Positions 1 to 6,669 of a stretch of 8,043 nucleotides of DNA are shown here, piece after piece (within the stretch, counting starts at the first letter, position 1; each line of letters starts with the position of its first letter). The notes under the pieces are model-generated. The model saw nothing but the letters and a program-made list of their open reading frames with translations. It was not told the DNA's origin and made no database searches. Source of the stretch: DATJSJ01 sp035504175. GTDB lineage: Bacteria; Pseudomonadota; Alphaproteobacteria; Acetobacterales; Acetobacteraceae. The position numbers and the translations under genes were made by a program. The stretch covers positions 1-8,043 of the forward strand of contig DATJSJ010000238.1 of NCBI GenBank assembly GCA_035504175.1, written 5' to 3'.

Positions 1-323
1 AAGGCATCGGTATTGCCCATATGGTCGAAATGCGCGTGGCTGATGAAGATGTGCTTGATGTCGCCGGGGCTGACACCGCACTCGCCGAGCACCGTCGCGG
101 CCGACCGCCAGTTTTCGACGCCGAAATTGTTTGCCATCACGGCGCCGTAGTCCTTGTCGTTGTAGCCGACATCGACCATGGCCGCGACGCCGCGCCCCTT
201 GATCAGCACGTAGCAGTACGGAAGCTTCTTGTAGCCCTGGTTGTGGGCGCCATAGATGATGCCACTCAGATGGTAGTTCTTGACGTAGCTGTATTCGAGA
301 ACCCAGATCGAGTAATCGGCCAT
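1..323 (-). CDS. MBL-fold metallohydrolase, N-acyl-homoserine-lactonase-like (partial, C-terminus off the left edge)
   Basis: The first 107 residues of a metallo-beta-lactamase-fold hydrolase are present and the gene runs off the left edge. The protein starts MADYSIWVLEY at an ATG (321-323) preceded by a purine-rich GGGGAGAG about 8 bases upstream. Residues 96-101 read HAHFDH, the HxHxDH metal-binding motif of the superfamily, within ISHAHFDHMGN, which resembles the SHxHFDHxG of quorum-quenching lactonases such as AiiA and AttM. An earlier strand carries MVDVGY (residues 49-54), as expected just before the metal site. There is no signal peptide, so it is probably cytoplasmic. Family members bind two metal ions and hydrolyse lactones, esters or related bonds. 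It is the last visible gene of the operon, 22 bases after the 181-aa gene. The fold is secure. The lactonase label is a family-level guess, because the later metal ligands and the substrate-binding half are missing from the window. Confidence 0.85.
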   Translation of the reverse strand, partial: MADYSIWVLEYSYVKNYHLSGIIYGAHNQGYKKLPYCYVLIKGRGVAAMVDVGYNDKDYGAVMANNFGVENWRSAATVLGECGVSPGDIKHIFISHAHFDHMGNTDA

Positions 324-330
324 GGATCGT

Positions 331-340
331 TCTCTCCCCT
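331..340 (-). promoter_or_regulatory. Shine-Dalgarno for the MBL-fold hydrolase
   Basis: On the minus strand the 22-base gap between the 181-aa gene and the hydrolase contains AGGGGAGAGA, ending about 7 bases before the ATG at 323. It supports this start and indicates independent ribosome loading on the hydrolase, unlike the 181-aa gene upstream, which overlaps lacI. Confidence 0.6.
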
Positions 341-345
341 GACGG

Positions 346-891
346 TCAGCGGTTCGTCGGCGCGGGCGCAACGCCCGCTGCGGCGGCGTGGCGGGCGCAG
401 CAGCCCTGCGCGAAGGCCACCACTTCGAATCCGGGCAAGGCGCCGGCGGCGAATTGCAGCTCGGCGAAGCCGGCGCGCAACGGCTGCAGCACCGCATCGG
501 TCGCCGCGTCATCGCCGCCGCGGCGGTGCAGCCGCGCCGCATCGAGTGCCGCGCCGATCGCCTCCTCCGCCTGCATGAGGTGGCGGTGATGGTGCAGCCC
601 GCGCGGCGGCGGATGCGCGCCGCGCAGCGCGTCCGCCGCTTCGGCACGCGCCCGTGCGGCGAGGCCCAGCATCGGATGCCCGGCCACGCCGCGCTGGCTG
701 GAGACGGCGAGAACCAGCACGCCGGCGATCTGCCCCGCCGCCTGGCGCAACAGGTCGAACGGGGCGCGCATCGCGTCGATGTAGCGCAGCGTCGCTTCGT
801 CGAGGGGTGCGGCGCCGCCACCCGCCGCAAGCGACGCGTCGTCGCATTGCAGTTCTGGCAGCGCGGCGGAGGCGACGCCGAGGCGCGTCAT
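346..891 (-). CDS. Hypothetical protein of 181 aa, unrecognised, translationally coupled to lacI
   Basis: I do not recognise this protein. It starts MTRLGVASAALPELQ at an ATG overlapping the lacI stop in an ATGA arrangement (888-891) and ends with TGA at 346-348. The frame is open further upstream, but this start is preferred because of the stop-start overlap and because an earlier start would run deep into lacI. Only a poor Shine-Dalgarno is visible, so coupling to lacI translation is likely. The protein appears mostly alpha-helical: probable helices at about 31-60 (hydrophobic near 54-63), 73-90, 99-123 and 126-149. There is a His cluster around 100-104 (LHHHRHL), acidic residues at 109-110 (EE) and a Cys-Cys pair at 164-165. 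There is no signal peptide and no clear membrane segment. The His and acidic residues on one helix could bind a metal, but this is speculative. Its place between the regulator and a hydrolase suggests an accessory or enzymatic role in the same pathway. Confidence 0.7.
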   Translation of the reverse strand: MTRLGVASAALPELQCDDASLAAGGGAAPLDEATLRYIDAMRAPFDLLRQAAGQIAGVLVLAVSSQRGVAGHPMLGLAARARAEAADALRGAHPPPRGLHHHRHLMQAEEAIGAALDAARLHRRGGDDAATDAVLQPLRAGFAELQFAAGALPGFEVVAFAQGCCARHAAAAGVAPAPTNR

Positions 892-1943
892 CCGCGCCCG
901 TCCCGCCGGGTCGAGGCGCGCTCGATCAGCTTTCCCGGGATGATGTGCGTCTGCGGCGCCGCGCCCGGCCGGTCGATCGTCTCCTGCAGGAAGGCGACGG
1001 TCGCGGCTACCATCTGCGCCAGCGGCTGCTGCACCGTGGTCAGCCGGTAGGACGGCCAGCTCGCCATCGGGATGTCGTCGAACCCGACCACGGCAACGTC
1101 CTCCGGAACGCGCAGACCGCATTCGTATCGGAATGCGTCCATGCCGCCCACCGCCATGATGTCATTGGCGAAGAACACGGCATCCGGCCGCGCGCGGGCA
1201 AGCTCGACCGCAGCCTGATATCCCGCCTCGTAGCTGTATTCCTGGCCCGCCACCTGCGCACTCGGGACGAGATCGAGCTCCCTGAGTCGTCCGAGGAAGC
1301 CGAGCTCGCGTTCGACATTGGTCGACGTGTTCGGCTTGCCGGCGACGTACGCAAGCCGCCGGTGTCCCCGCGCGACGAGAAAATCGGCGACGTCGCGCGC
1401 GGCGGTCACGTTGTCGCAGGAGACCGTCGTGACACCGGCCGCGGGCACGGTGCGGTTGATCAGCACCGCCGGCCGGCCGGTCGCGGTCCATTCCCGCGCC
1501 ATCGCCGAGGAGATCGTGGCCGATGCGATGACCACGGCATCGACCTGGTACTGCAGCAGCAGCGGCAGTTCGCTGTCGACTTCCTCGCCCGGTGGTACAT
1601 GAAACAGCAGCGTCTGCAGCCCGATCTGCTGCAGCGCCTTGGCCAGCTGCTCCAGCGCCTCGGGATAGAAGGGATTCGTCATCGTCGCCATGACGATGCC
1701 GACGATGTTGCTGCGCCGCGTGGTCAGGCTGCGGGCGATGACATTCGGCTGGTAGCCGAGGGCGGCCGCGGCCTGCAGCACACGGGCCCGCATCTCCGGC
1801 GAAATGCTGGCGTGCCGGCTGTAGGCGCGCGAGATCGTCGACTGCGAGATGCCGAGCCGTCGCGCCAGCTCGCGCGCCGTGACCGGACGCCTTTCCGCAG
1901 ATCGATCCGGTTCCTCATCCGCCATGAGCGCACGGCCGCGCAT
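888..1943 (-). CDS. LacI-family transcriptional regulator
   Basis: A 351-aa LacI/GalR-type DNA-binding regulator of normal family length. The N-terminal helix-turn-helix spans about residues 20-45 (VTARELARRLGISQSTISRA), followed by the LGYQPN turn and hinge helix (about 62-75, NVIARSLTT). From residue 79 a periplasmic-binding-protein-like effector domain begins (IVGIVMATMTNPFYPE) and ends with the typical VVGFDDIPMASWPSYRLTTV stretch. Such proteins usually repress catabolic operons and release DNA on binding a sugar-like ligand. The ATG at 1943 lies 9 bases after the HisD-like stop; a second in-frame ATG at 1925 would trim six residues, and neither has a strong Shine-Dalgarno. The gene sits inside the operon in the same frame as the HisD-like gene, separated by TGA and three sense codons, so reinitiation after termination is plausible. 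It probably controls this transporter and enzyme set, possibly including itself. Confidence 0.93.
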   Translation of the reverse strand: MRGRALMADEEPDRSAERRPVTARELARRLGISQSTISRAYSRHASISPEMRARVLQAAAALGYQPNVIARSLTTRRSNIVGIVMATMTNPFYPEALEQLAKALQQIGLQTLLFHVPPGEEVDSELPLLLQYQVDAVVIASATISSAMAREWTATGRPAVLINRTVPAAGVTTVSCDNVTAARDVADFLVARGHRRLAYVAGKPNTSTNVERELGFLGRLRELDLVPSAQVAGQEYSYEAGYQAAVELARARPDAVFFANDIMAVGGMDAFRYECGLRVPEDVAVVGFDDIPMASWPSYRLTTVQQPLAQMVAATVAFLQETIDRPGAAPQTHIIPGKLIERASTRRDGRG

Positions 1944-1945
1944 GG

Positions 1946-1955
1946 TGACCGGTCA
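1946..1955. promoter_or_regulatory. Perfect 10-bp palindrome TGACCGGTCA at the dehydrogenase/lacI junction (possible operator)
   Basis: TGACCGGTCA is its own reverse complement and has a CG at its centre, as LacI-family operators do. It overlaps the stop codon of the HisD-like gene and lies 2 bases before the lacI ATG. Known LacI-family sites are generally longer (about 14-20 bp), and the symmetry here ends after 10 bp, so chance in GC-rich DNA is possible. If real, it could allow local autoregulation. Confidence 0.25.
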
Positions 1956-3239
1956 GGCGGCGTTCTTCCCACCGTAGCGGCGCACTCGCAGATCGGCCTG
2001 CGCCTTGTGCCCGAGGAAGTTCTCGATCGCGCACAGGCGCGAGCAGTATTCGCCGATCATCGCACTCGCCGAAGCATCGACCTGCTGATAGGTCACGGTC
2101 TTGATGAACTTGCCGACCCAGAGCCCGCCGGTGTAGCGCGCGGCGGTCTTCGTCGGCAGCGTGTGGTTGGTGCCGATCACCTTGTCGCCATAGGCGACGT
2201 TGGTCTCCTTGCCGAGGAAGAGCGAGCCGTAATTGGTCATCCGCTCCAGGAACCAGCGCGGCTCGCGCGTCAGCACCTGCACGTGCTCCGAGGCGATGCG
2301 GTCGGCCTCCTGCACCATCTCCTCGTCGGTGTCGCAGAGGATGACCCGGCCGTGGTCGCGCCATGCGACGCTGGCCAGATCGGCGGTGCCGAGTCCGGCG
2401 AGCTGGCGCTGGATCTCCGCCTCGATTCCGTTCGCGATGCGCGACGACGTGGTCAGCAGCACCGCCGGCGAGGTCGGTCCGTGTTCCGCCTGGCCGAGCA
2501 GATCGGTCGCGCACATCTCCACATCGGCGCTGTCATCGGCGATGATCAGCGTCTCGGTCGGCCCGGCCAGGAGATCGATGCCGACGCGGCCGAAAAGCTG
2601 GCGCTTGGCCTCCGCGACATAGGCGTTGCCGGGACCGACCAGCATGTCGACCTGGCGGATGGTCTCGGTGCCGAGCCCCATCGCCGCGATCGCCTGCACG
2701 CCGCCGAGCAGGTAGATCTCGTCCGCGCCCGCCATCGACATGGCGGCGACGGTTGCCGCCGGCGCCTTGCCGCCCAGCGGCGGCGTGCAGGCGATGATGT
2801 GTTTCACGCCGGCGACGCGCGCGGTCAGCACGCTCATATGCGCCGAGGCCACCATCGGATAGCGCCCGCCGGGCACGTAGCAGCCGACGCTGGCGACGGG
2901 GATGTTCTTCTGCCCGAGACGGATGCCGGGCAGCGTCTCCATCTCGAATTCGCGCAGGCTGGCAAGCTGCGCCTCGGCGAAGCGGCGGATCTGCGCCTGG
3001 GCGAAGCGGATATCCTCGATCACCTGCTCCGGCAGGCTGCGGATCAACTCCTGAATCTGCGTGTCCGACAGGCGAAAGCGCTCCGGCTCCCATTGGTCGA
3101 ACCGGGCCGAAAGCTCGCGCACGGCGGCGTCGCCGCGCTGCGCGACGTCCTCGAGAATGCCTTCGACCGTCGCGCGCACCTTGCGGTCCGCCGCTTCGGT
3201 ATCGGCCTTGCTCGCGCCCTGCTTCAGATGCCGGATCAT
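1953..3239 (-). CDS. Histidinol dehydrogenase family protein, probably a catabolic alcohol dehydrogenase (HpsN-like)
   Basis: A 428-aa full-length member of the HisD family, which are zinc- and NAD-dependent enzymes oxidising a primary alcohol to a carboxylate in two steps. Positions equivalent to the E. coli HisD zinc ligands are all present: Q250 and H253 in LLGQAEHGP, D352 in YGDKVIGTNH, and H411 in FLGHKAQADLR. The catalytic Glu-His pair is E318-H319 in IASEHVQV, and E406 is also kept. The nucleotide-binding part shows GCYVPGGRYPM (119-129) and VGPGNAYVAEAKRQ (201-214). The start ATG at 3239 has a strong GAGAGGAG 7 bases upstream. No other histidine biosynthesis gene is visible; the neighbours are a sugar transporter, a LacI regulator and an MBL hydrolase. 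The stretch RYTGGLWVGKFIKTVTYQ (369-386) is, from memory, closer to sulfopropanediol 3-dehydrogenase (HpsN) relatives than to biosynthetic HisD. Family assignment is secure; the substrate is unknown. Confidence 0.93.
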   Translation of the reverse strand: MIRHLKQGASKADTEAADRKVRATVEGILEDVAQRGDAAVRELSARFDQWEPERFRLSDTQIQELIRSLPEQVIEDIRFAQAQIRRFAEAQLASLREFEMETLPGIRLGQKNIPVASVGCYVPGGRYPMVASAHMSVLTARVAGVKHIIACTPPLGGKAPAATVAAMSMAGADEIYLLGGVQAIAAMGLGTETIRQVDMLVGPGNAYVAEAKRQLFGRVGIDLLAGPTETLIIADDSADVEMCATDLLGQAEHGPTSPAVLLTTSSRIANGIEAEIQRQLAGLGTADLASVAWRDHGRVILCDTDEEMVQEADRIASEHVQVLTREPRWFLERMTNYGSLFLGKETNVAYGDKVIGTNHTLPTKTAARYTGGLWVGKFIKTVTYQQVDASASAMIGEYCSRLCAIENFLGHKAQADLRVRRYGGKNAA

Positions 3240-3246
3240 GCTGCAA

Positions 3247-3254
3247 CTCCTCTC
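3247..3254 (-). promoter_or_regulatory. Strong Shine-Dalgarno for the HisD-like gene
   Basis: The minus strand reads GAGAGGAG, then seven bases (TTGCAGC), then ATG at 3239. The match to the anti-Shine-Dalgarno and its spacing fix the start of the dehydrogenase and imply efficient independent initiation after the 90-base gap. Confidence 0.75.
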
Positions 3255-3276
3255 ACAGGCTTCGGTGCCGCCGGTC

Positions 3277-3290
3277 GCCGCCCTCGCGGC
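3277..3290 (-). other. Small hairpin next to the main intercistronic stem-loop
   Basis: The transcript reads GCCGC-GAGG-GCGGC, a perfect 5-bp all-GC stem with a four-base loop, beginning 3 bases after the larger hairpin and lying about 22 bases before the Shine-Dalgarno of the HisD-like gene. Short GC stems are common by chance in this composition, so it matters only as a possible partner of the larger hairpin. Confidence 0.35.
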
Positions 3291-3293
3291 AGG

Positions 3294-3321
3294 CTGGCCG
3301 ACGCGTCTCCGCGCCGGCCAG
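3294..3321 (-). other. Intercistronic stem-loop downstream of the binding-protein gene (12-bp stem, GAGA tetraloop)
   Basis: In the transcript, CTGGCCGGCGCG pairs with CGCGTCGGCCAG around a GAGA loop, giving a 12-bp stem with one G-U pair and a GNRA-type tetraloop. It starts 8 bases after the stop codon of the binding-protein gene. No U-run follows, so it is not a standard intrinsic terminator. Stem-loops at this position, as after malE in enteric bacteria, are known to protect upstream mRNA from 3' exonucleases and so raise binding-protein output relative to other operon genes. That role is inferred here; partial attenuation of the downstream genes is an alternative. Confidence 0.65.
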
Positions 3322-3329
3322 GTTCCGGT

Positions 3330-4550
3330 TCAGGGCTGGACGGTCGGCTGAACCTTGGTCAGCCGGTACAGATCCTTCGGCGGCTTGCAGTGCTGGCAGT
3401 TGATGCCGGGTGTGTCGGGCGCGGCATCCACGGTCGCCGGCAGCTTCTGGATCGTGGCACCGGGCGTCGGCTTGCCTTCCAGTGCGGATTGCAGCGAGAT
3501 CTCCGGCACCAGCGTCGGTTCGAACACCTCGGTGACGAAGGAGTCGGGCACCTTGCCTTCGGGGAAGGTGTTGCAGCCGTTTTCGAAGCGGTCCCCGGGG
3601 CAGAGCTTCACCGCGCTCGCCGGCACCCAGGGCAGCGGATACTGGATGTTGTGCGTCGGCAGCTTGCGATGGTCGACCAGCATTTCCATCATCAGCTTGA
3701 AGGCGTAGCCGGCGGTCGCCGGCGGCGATCCCGAGGAGACGCCCTGCAATCCGCGCTTCTGGTACTCGGGATTGGCCAGCGCCAGGCGGAAGCCGTTCGA
3801 GTTCTCACCGGTCACCGGGATCAGCTTCTGCCGTCCGGTCGCGAGCAACGCCTTGATCGCGCCGTCCTCGCCGGCCTGCGCCCAGATCCCGTCCACATCC
3901 GGATGCGCGGCCAGCGCCTTGGCCGTCTCCTCCTGCGTCGTCTGGTCGCTCCACATGCCGTAATACTCATCGACGATGTGGATGCCGGGATATTTCTTGA
4001 AGATGTACATCGCGCCCTCGGTGTGGCGCTTGTCGACCGAGTTGCCGGGCACGCCGCGGCTGAGGAAGATCTTGCCCTTGCCGCCGAGCTCGTTCACCAA
4101 CGCCTGCGCCGTGTTCTCGCCGAAGCCGGCGGTGATGTAGCTGACGTTGTAGGCGCAAGGCTCGGTCACCGTCGCGTCGTACATGAAGAACAGCACGCCC
4201 TTGGCGCAGCCGCGATGGATGGTGCGGTTGAGCCCGGTCGGCGAGACCGGAAAGCTGATGATGCCGTCGGCGCCGGCCGCAATCATGCTCTCATAGGCGG
4301 AGATCTGCGCCTGCACGTCGGTACCGGAAATCACCTCCTTGAGGTCGACCATCTTGTCATAGGGCGGCGTCGCGGCCAGCGCCTTGACGATGTTCGCCGC
4401 CTCGCTCTGCCAGGCATTGCCGCTGTAGCTGAGGCTCAGATAGATCTTGTACGTCTTGGCCTGCGCCGGCGCCATGCTTGCCGCGGCGCCAAGCAGCCCG
4501 GCCGCCGCCGCCGCGCCCAGCAGACACGATCGGATCCGTTTCCAGTTCAT
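3330..4550 (-). CDS. Sugar ABC transporter periplasmic substrate-binding protein (CUT2/RbsB-like)
   Basis: A 406-aa secreted solute-binding protein that would deliver ligand to the two permeases encoded just upstream. It starts MNWKRIRSCLLGAAAAAG, a positively charged then hydrophobic Sec signal peptide, with a likely signal-peptidase I site after AQA (residues 29-31). There is no lipobox. The mature part opens KTYKIYLSLSYSGNAWQSE and continues with ISAYESMIAAGADGIISFPV (about 83-102), typical of the RbsB/Peripla_BP_4 fold. The frame extends 31 codons further upstream, but the ATG at 4550 is chosen because of the signal peptide and an AGGAGG six bases before it. At 406 aa it is longer than RbsB (roughly 300 aa); the extra length is mainly a C-terminal tail after about residue 310. 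The mature protein has six cysteines (115, 132, 317, 326, 385, 388), including a CQHC near the end, so disulfides are possible. The ligand is unknown. Confidence 0.93.
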   Translation of the reverse strand: MNWKRIRSCLLGAAAAAGLLGAAASMAPAQAKTYKIYLSLSYSGNAWQSEAANIVKALAATPPYDKMVDLKEVISGTDVQAQISAYESMIAAGADGIISFPVSPTGLNRTIHRGCAKGVLFFMYDATVTEPCAYNVSYITAGFGENTAQALVNELGGKGKIFLSRGVPGNSVDKRHTEGAMYIFKKYPGIHIVDEYYGMWSDQTTQEETAKALAAHPDVDGIWAQAGEDGAIKALLATGRQKLIPVTGENSNGFRLALANPEYQKRGLQGVSSGSPPATAGYAFKLMMEMLVDHRKLPTHNIQYPLPWVPASAVKLCPGDRFENGCNTFPEGKVPDSFVTEVFEPTLVPEISLQSALEGKPTPGATIQKLPATVDAAPDTPGINCQHCKPPKDLYRLTKVQPTVQP

Positions 4551-4556
4551 GCGTTT

Positions 4557-4562
4557 CCTCCT
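4557..4562 (-). promoter_or_regulatory. Shine-Dalgarno AGGAGG for the binding-protein gene
   Basis: AGGAGG followed by AAACGC and then ATG at 4550 is a near-ideal ribosome binding site, the best in the window. It lies in the 26-base gap after the second permease and decides the start of the binding protein against the longer open frame. It fits the need for more binding protein than membrane subunits. Confidence 0.8.
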
Positions 4563-4576
4563 GTTATGGACGCTTT

Positions 4577-5680
4577 TCAGGCATTGCGCCGGGCCGAAGC
4601 GTCGGGCGGCAGGATCGGCCGCGTCACGGCACGGCCGATCCACGCGTACAGCTCATCGCGCAGCAGCAGCAGCGCGAGCAGGATGACGGCGCCGTAAAGG
4701 ATGGTGCGCCAGCCCTCGGCAATCCCGAGCGCCGAGATGATGGTGGAAAACGTGGTCAGCAGCAGCGCGCCGCCGACCGCGCCGAGATAGAGACCGCTGC
4801 CGCCGAGAATCGAGGTGCCGCCGACCACCGCCGCGGCGATCGACGGAAGCTGATAGCCCTGCCCCATCGTCAGCGTCGCACCACCGGCGTAGCCGACCAT
4901 CAGGATGCCGGCGAGCCCGGAACTGCCGCCGCTGATCGCGTAGGCGAGCAGGGTCAGCCGGCGCACCGGCAGGCCGGCGATGTAGGCGGCGGCCGGATTG
5001 GTGCCGACCGCGTAGAGCCGCCGCCCGAATGCGGTGCCGAGCTGCAGCAGCGTGCCGAGCGCCGCGAACACCGCGATCAGCAGAATGACCGGCGGCACGC
5101 CCAGCACATGCCCAGTGAACAGCGCCGACAGCGCCGGCGAAGGCTGGCCGCGCGGGGTGCCGCCGGTGAAGCCGAGCGCCGCGCCGTAGACGATGATCCC
5201 CATCGCCAGCGTCATGATGAAGGGCGGCACGCGCAGCAGCACCACGCCGATCCCGTTCAATGCGCCGATCGCCGCGGTCAGCACCAGCACCAGCGGAATG
5301 CCCCAGATCAGCGCCGGGCCGGAGGCGCCGATCCAGCCGAAGGTGAGAACGCCGCCCATGGTCATGACCGAGGCGATGGAAAGATCGAGGCCGCCGGTCA
5401 GGATCACCATCTGCTGGCCGAAGGCGGTGACCGCGATGAAGGAGGACAACACCAGGATCGCCTTCGCCTGCGCCAGGCCGCCGAAGCTCGGGCTGATCCA
5501 GCGCGAGGCGAGGATCAGCACTGCAGTCAGCGAAAACAGGGCGATCGCGGTCCAGAGATCGCCGTGCAGTCCCGCCTGCCGGGCGCCGCGCGGGTCGGGC
5601 GCGCGGCCCGATGCGTCCTCAGCTGCCGGCGGGATCGTTCTGGCGGCGTCGAGCCGTTCCTTCACCTCCGACGGGTTCAT
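4577..5680 (-). CDS. Sugar ABC transporter permease, CUT2 (RbsC/BPD_transp_2 family), second subunit
   Basis: A 367-aa inner-membrane permease of the ribose/xylose/AraH type. After a hydrophilic N-terminal tail of about 43 residues (rich in Ala, Pro and charged residues), the hydrophobic segments begin at about 44-60 (LWTAIALFSLTAVLILA) and continue to about 340. Family hallmarks are QQMVILTGGLDLSIASVM (89-106), the cytoplasmic loop FGRRLYAVGTNPAAAYIAG (218-236) that contacts the ATPase, and AAAVVGGTSILGG (282-294). The ATG at 5680 overlaps the stop of the preceding permease gene (ATGA, 5677-5680). The frame is open for hundreds of codons further upstream, but those codons run through the first permease and the ATPase out of frame and make no membrane-like protein. 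It probably forms a heterodimer with the other permease. Confidence 0.93.
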   Translation of the reverse strand: MNPSEVKERLDAARTIPPAAEDASGRAPDPRGARQAGLHGDLWTAIALFSLTAVLILASRWISPSFGGLAQAKAILVLSSFIAVTAFGQQMVILTGGLDLSIASVMTMGGVLTFGWIGASGPALIWGIPLVLVLTAAIGALNGIGVVLLRVPPFIMTLAMGIIVYGAALGFTGGTPRGQPSPALSALFTGHVLGVPPVILLIAVFAALGTLLQLGTAFGRRLYAVGTNPAAAYIAGLPVRRLTLLAYAISGGSSGLAGILMVGYAGGATLTMGQGYQLPSIAAAVVGGTSILGGSGLYLGAVGGALLLTTFSTIISALGIAEGWRTILYGAVILLALLLLRDELYAWIGRAVTRPILPPDASARRNA

Positions 5681-6669
5681 GCGCGGCGTCCCCGGGCGAG
5701 CCGCTCCGATATCGCCGCGATCAGCACCGCGAGGATCATCACCAGCCCCTGGAAAATCCCGGTGTAGAATGACGAGACGCCGGCGGAGAACAGCACCTTC
5801 TGCAGCAAGGTGAGCGTCGCCGCGCCGATCATCGCCCCGACCAGCCCGCCGCGGCCGCCGCTGAACGAGGTGCCGCCGATCGCGATCGCCGCAAAGGTCA
5901 GCAGCAGGTACGCGTTGCCGGCATTCGGATTGCCGGTCGCGGTCAGCGCGCTCAGCATGTAGCCGGAGAGGCCGTAGAACACGCCGGCCAGGCAATAGGC
6001 GAGGAACTTCACCCGCCGCGTCGGGATGCCGGCAAGACCGGCCGCGGTCTCGTCGGCGCCCACCGCGTACAAAGCCACGCCCCAATCCGTCCGCCGCAGC
6101 ACCAGCCAGAGGGCGACGACGCCGAGCGCGATCAGCGCCGCGACCGGAATGCCGCCCGCCACCACGTCGGTCAGCCCGTAGGAGACGAAATCCGGCACGT
6201 TGCCGCCCGGCGCATCGAGCACCAGCAGTGCGAGGCCGGACGTGACGATCATGGTCGCGAGCGTCGATGCGATCGACTGCAGCCGGACATAGGCGACGAG
6301 ATAGCCGTTCACCGCGCCGACCACGAGACCGACGCCGACCACCATGGCCAGGCCCTCGAGCGCGCCGCCCGCCCCGTCGCCCACCTGGGTCGCCATCAGC
6401 ACGTTGGTCAGCGCGACGACGCCGGCGACCGACAGGTCGAAACCGCGCGTCAGCACCACCAGCGTGCCGCCCGCCGCCGCCAGCGCCAGCGGCAGCGCGT
6501 TGTTGAACAGATCGGTGACGCTGGAATCCGACAGCGCTCCCGGCTGCCGGGCGGCGAACACGGCGAGCAGCAGCAGGTAGATCGCCGCGACGATCAGCGT
6601 GCCGTTGCCGAGGAGCCGTCGTGCCGAAGCCGCGGCCGAGCCGCGCGCGGGCAGCGTCGTCGCGCTCAT
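5677..6669 (-). CDS. Sugar ABC transporter permease, CUT2 (RbsC/BPD_transp_2 family), first subunit
   Basis: A 330-aa inner-membrane permease, close to the usual family length. A 20-residue tail precedes the first membrane segment (about 22-40, NGTLIVAAIYLLLLAVFAA). Hallmarks are TLVVLTRGFDLSVAGVVAL (69-87), the counterpart of the common GGIDLSVG motif but with RGF in place of GGI; the cytoplasmic loop WGVALYAVGADETAAGLAG (196-214); and AIAIGGTSFSGGRGG (261-275). The ATG at 6669 directly follows the ATPase stop (TGAATG), so the two genes are probably translationally coupled. It differs enough from the second permease to suggest that the translocation pore is a heterodimer, as in several CUT2 systems with two permease genes. 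Confidence 0.93.
   Translation of the reverse strand: MSATTLPARGSAAASARRLLGNGTLIVAAIYLLLLAVFAARQPGALSDSSVTDLFNNALPLALAAAGGTLVVLTRGFDLSVAGVVALTNVLMATQVGDGAGGALEGLAMVVGVGLVVGAVNGYLVAYVRLQSIASTLATMIVTSGLALLVLDAPGGNVPDFVSYGLTDVVAGGIPVAALIALGVVALWLVLRRTDWGVALYAVGADETAAGLAGIPTRRVKFLAYCLAGVFYGLSGYMLSALTATGNPNAGNAYLLLTFAAIAIGGTSFSGGRGGLVGAMIGAATLTLLQKVLFSAGVSSFYTGIFQGLVMILAVLIAAISERLARGRRA

Noticed and set aside
21..578. A 185-codon plus-strand open frame at the left edge
   Set aside because: It runs opposite the MBL hydrolase, whose HAHFDH motif on the minus strand is clear, and ends in Arg/Pro-rich low-complexity sequence.
3294..3321. Reading the SBP-downstream hairpin as a rho-independent terminator
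   Set aside because: No U-run follows the stem on the transcribed strand, and a well-formed Shine-Dalgarno and gene follow on the same strand, so full termination here is unlikely.
3420..3450. CQHC in the binding protein as a heme c attachment site
   Set aside because: A c-type heme site needs CxxCH; here the residue after the second Cys is Lys.
654..4697. A 1347-codon open frame on the plus strand, antisense to most of the operon
   Set aside because: GC-rich codon use on the minus strand leaves few stops in the opposite strand. The translation is Arg/His/Asp-rich low-complexity sequence with no recognisable domain, while the minus-strand genes beneath it are all clear family members.
4478..5767. 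A 429-codon plus-strand open frame opposite the second permease
   Set aside because: It is highly charged, Gln/Arg/Asp-rich antisense translation of a membrane protein gene, a common artefact in GC-rich DNA.
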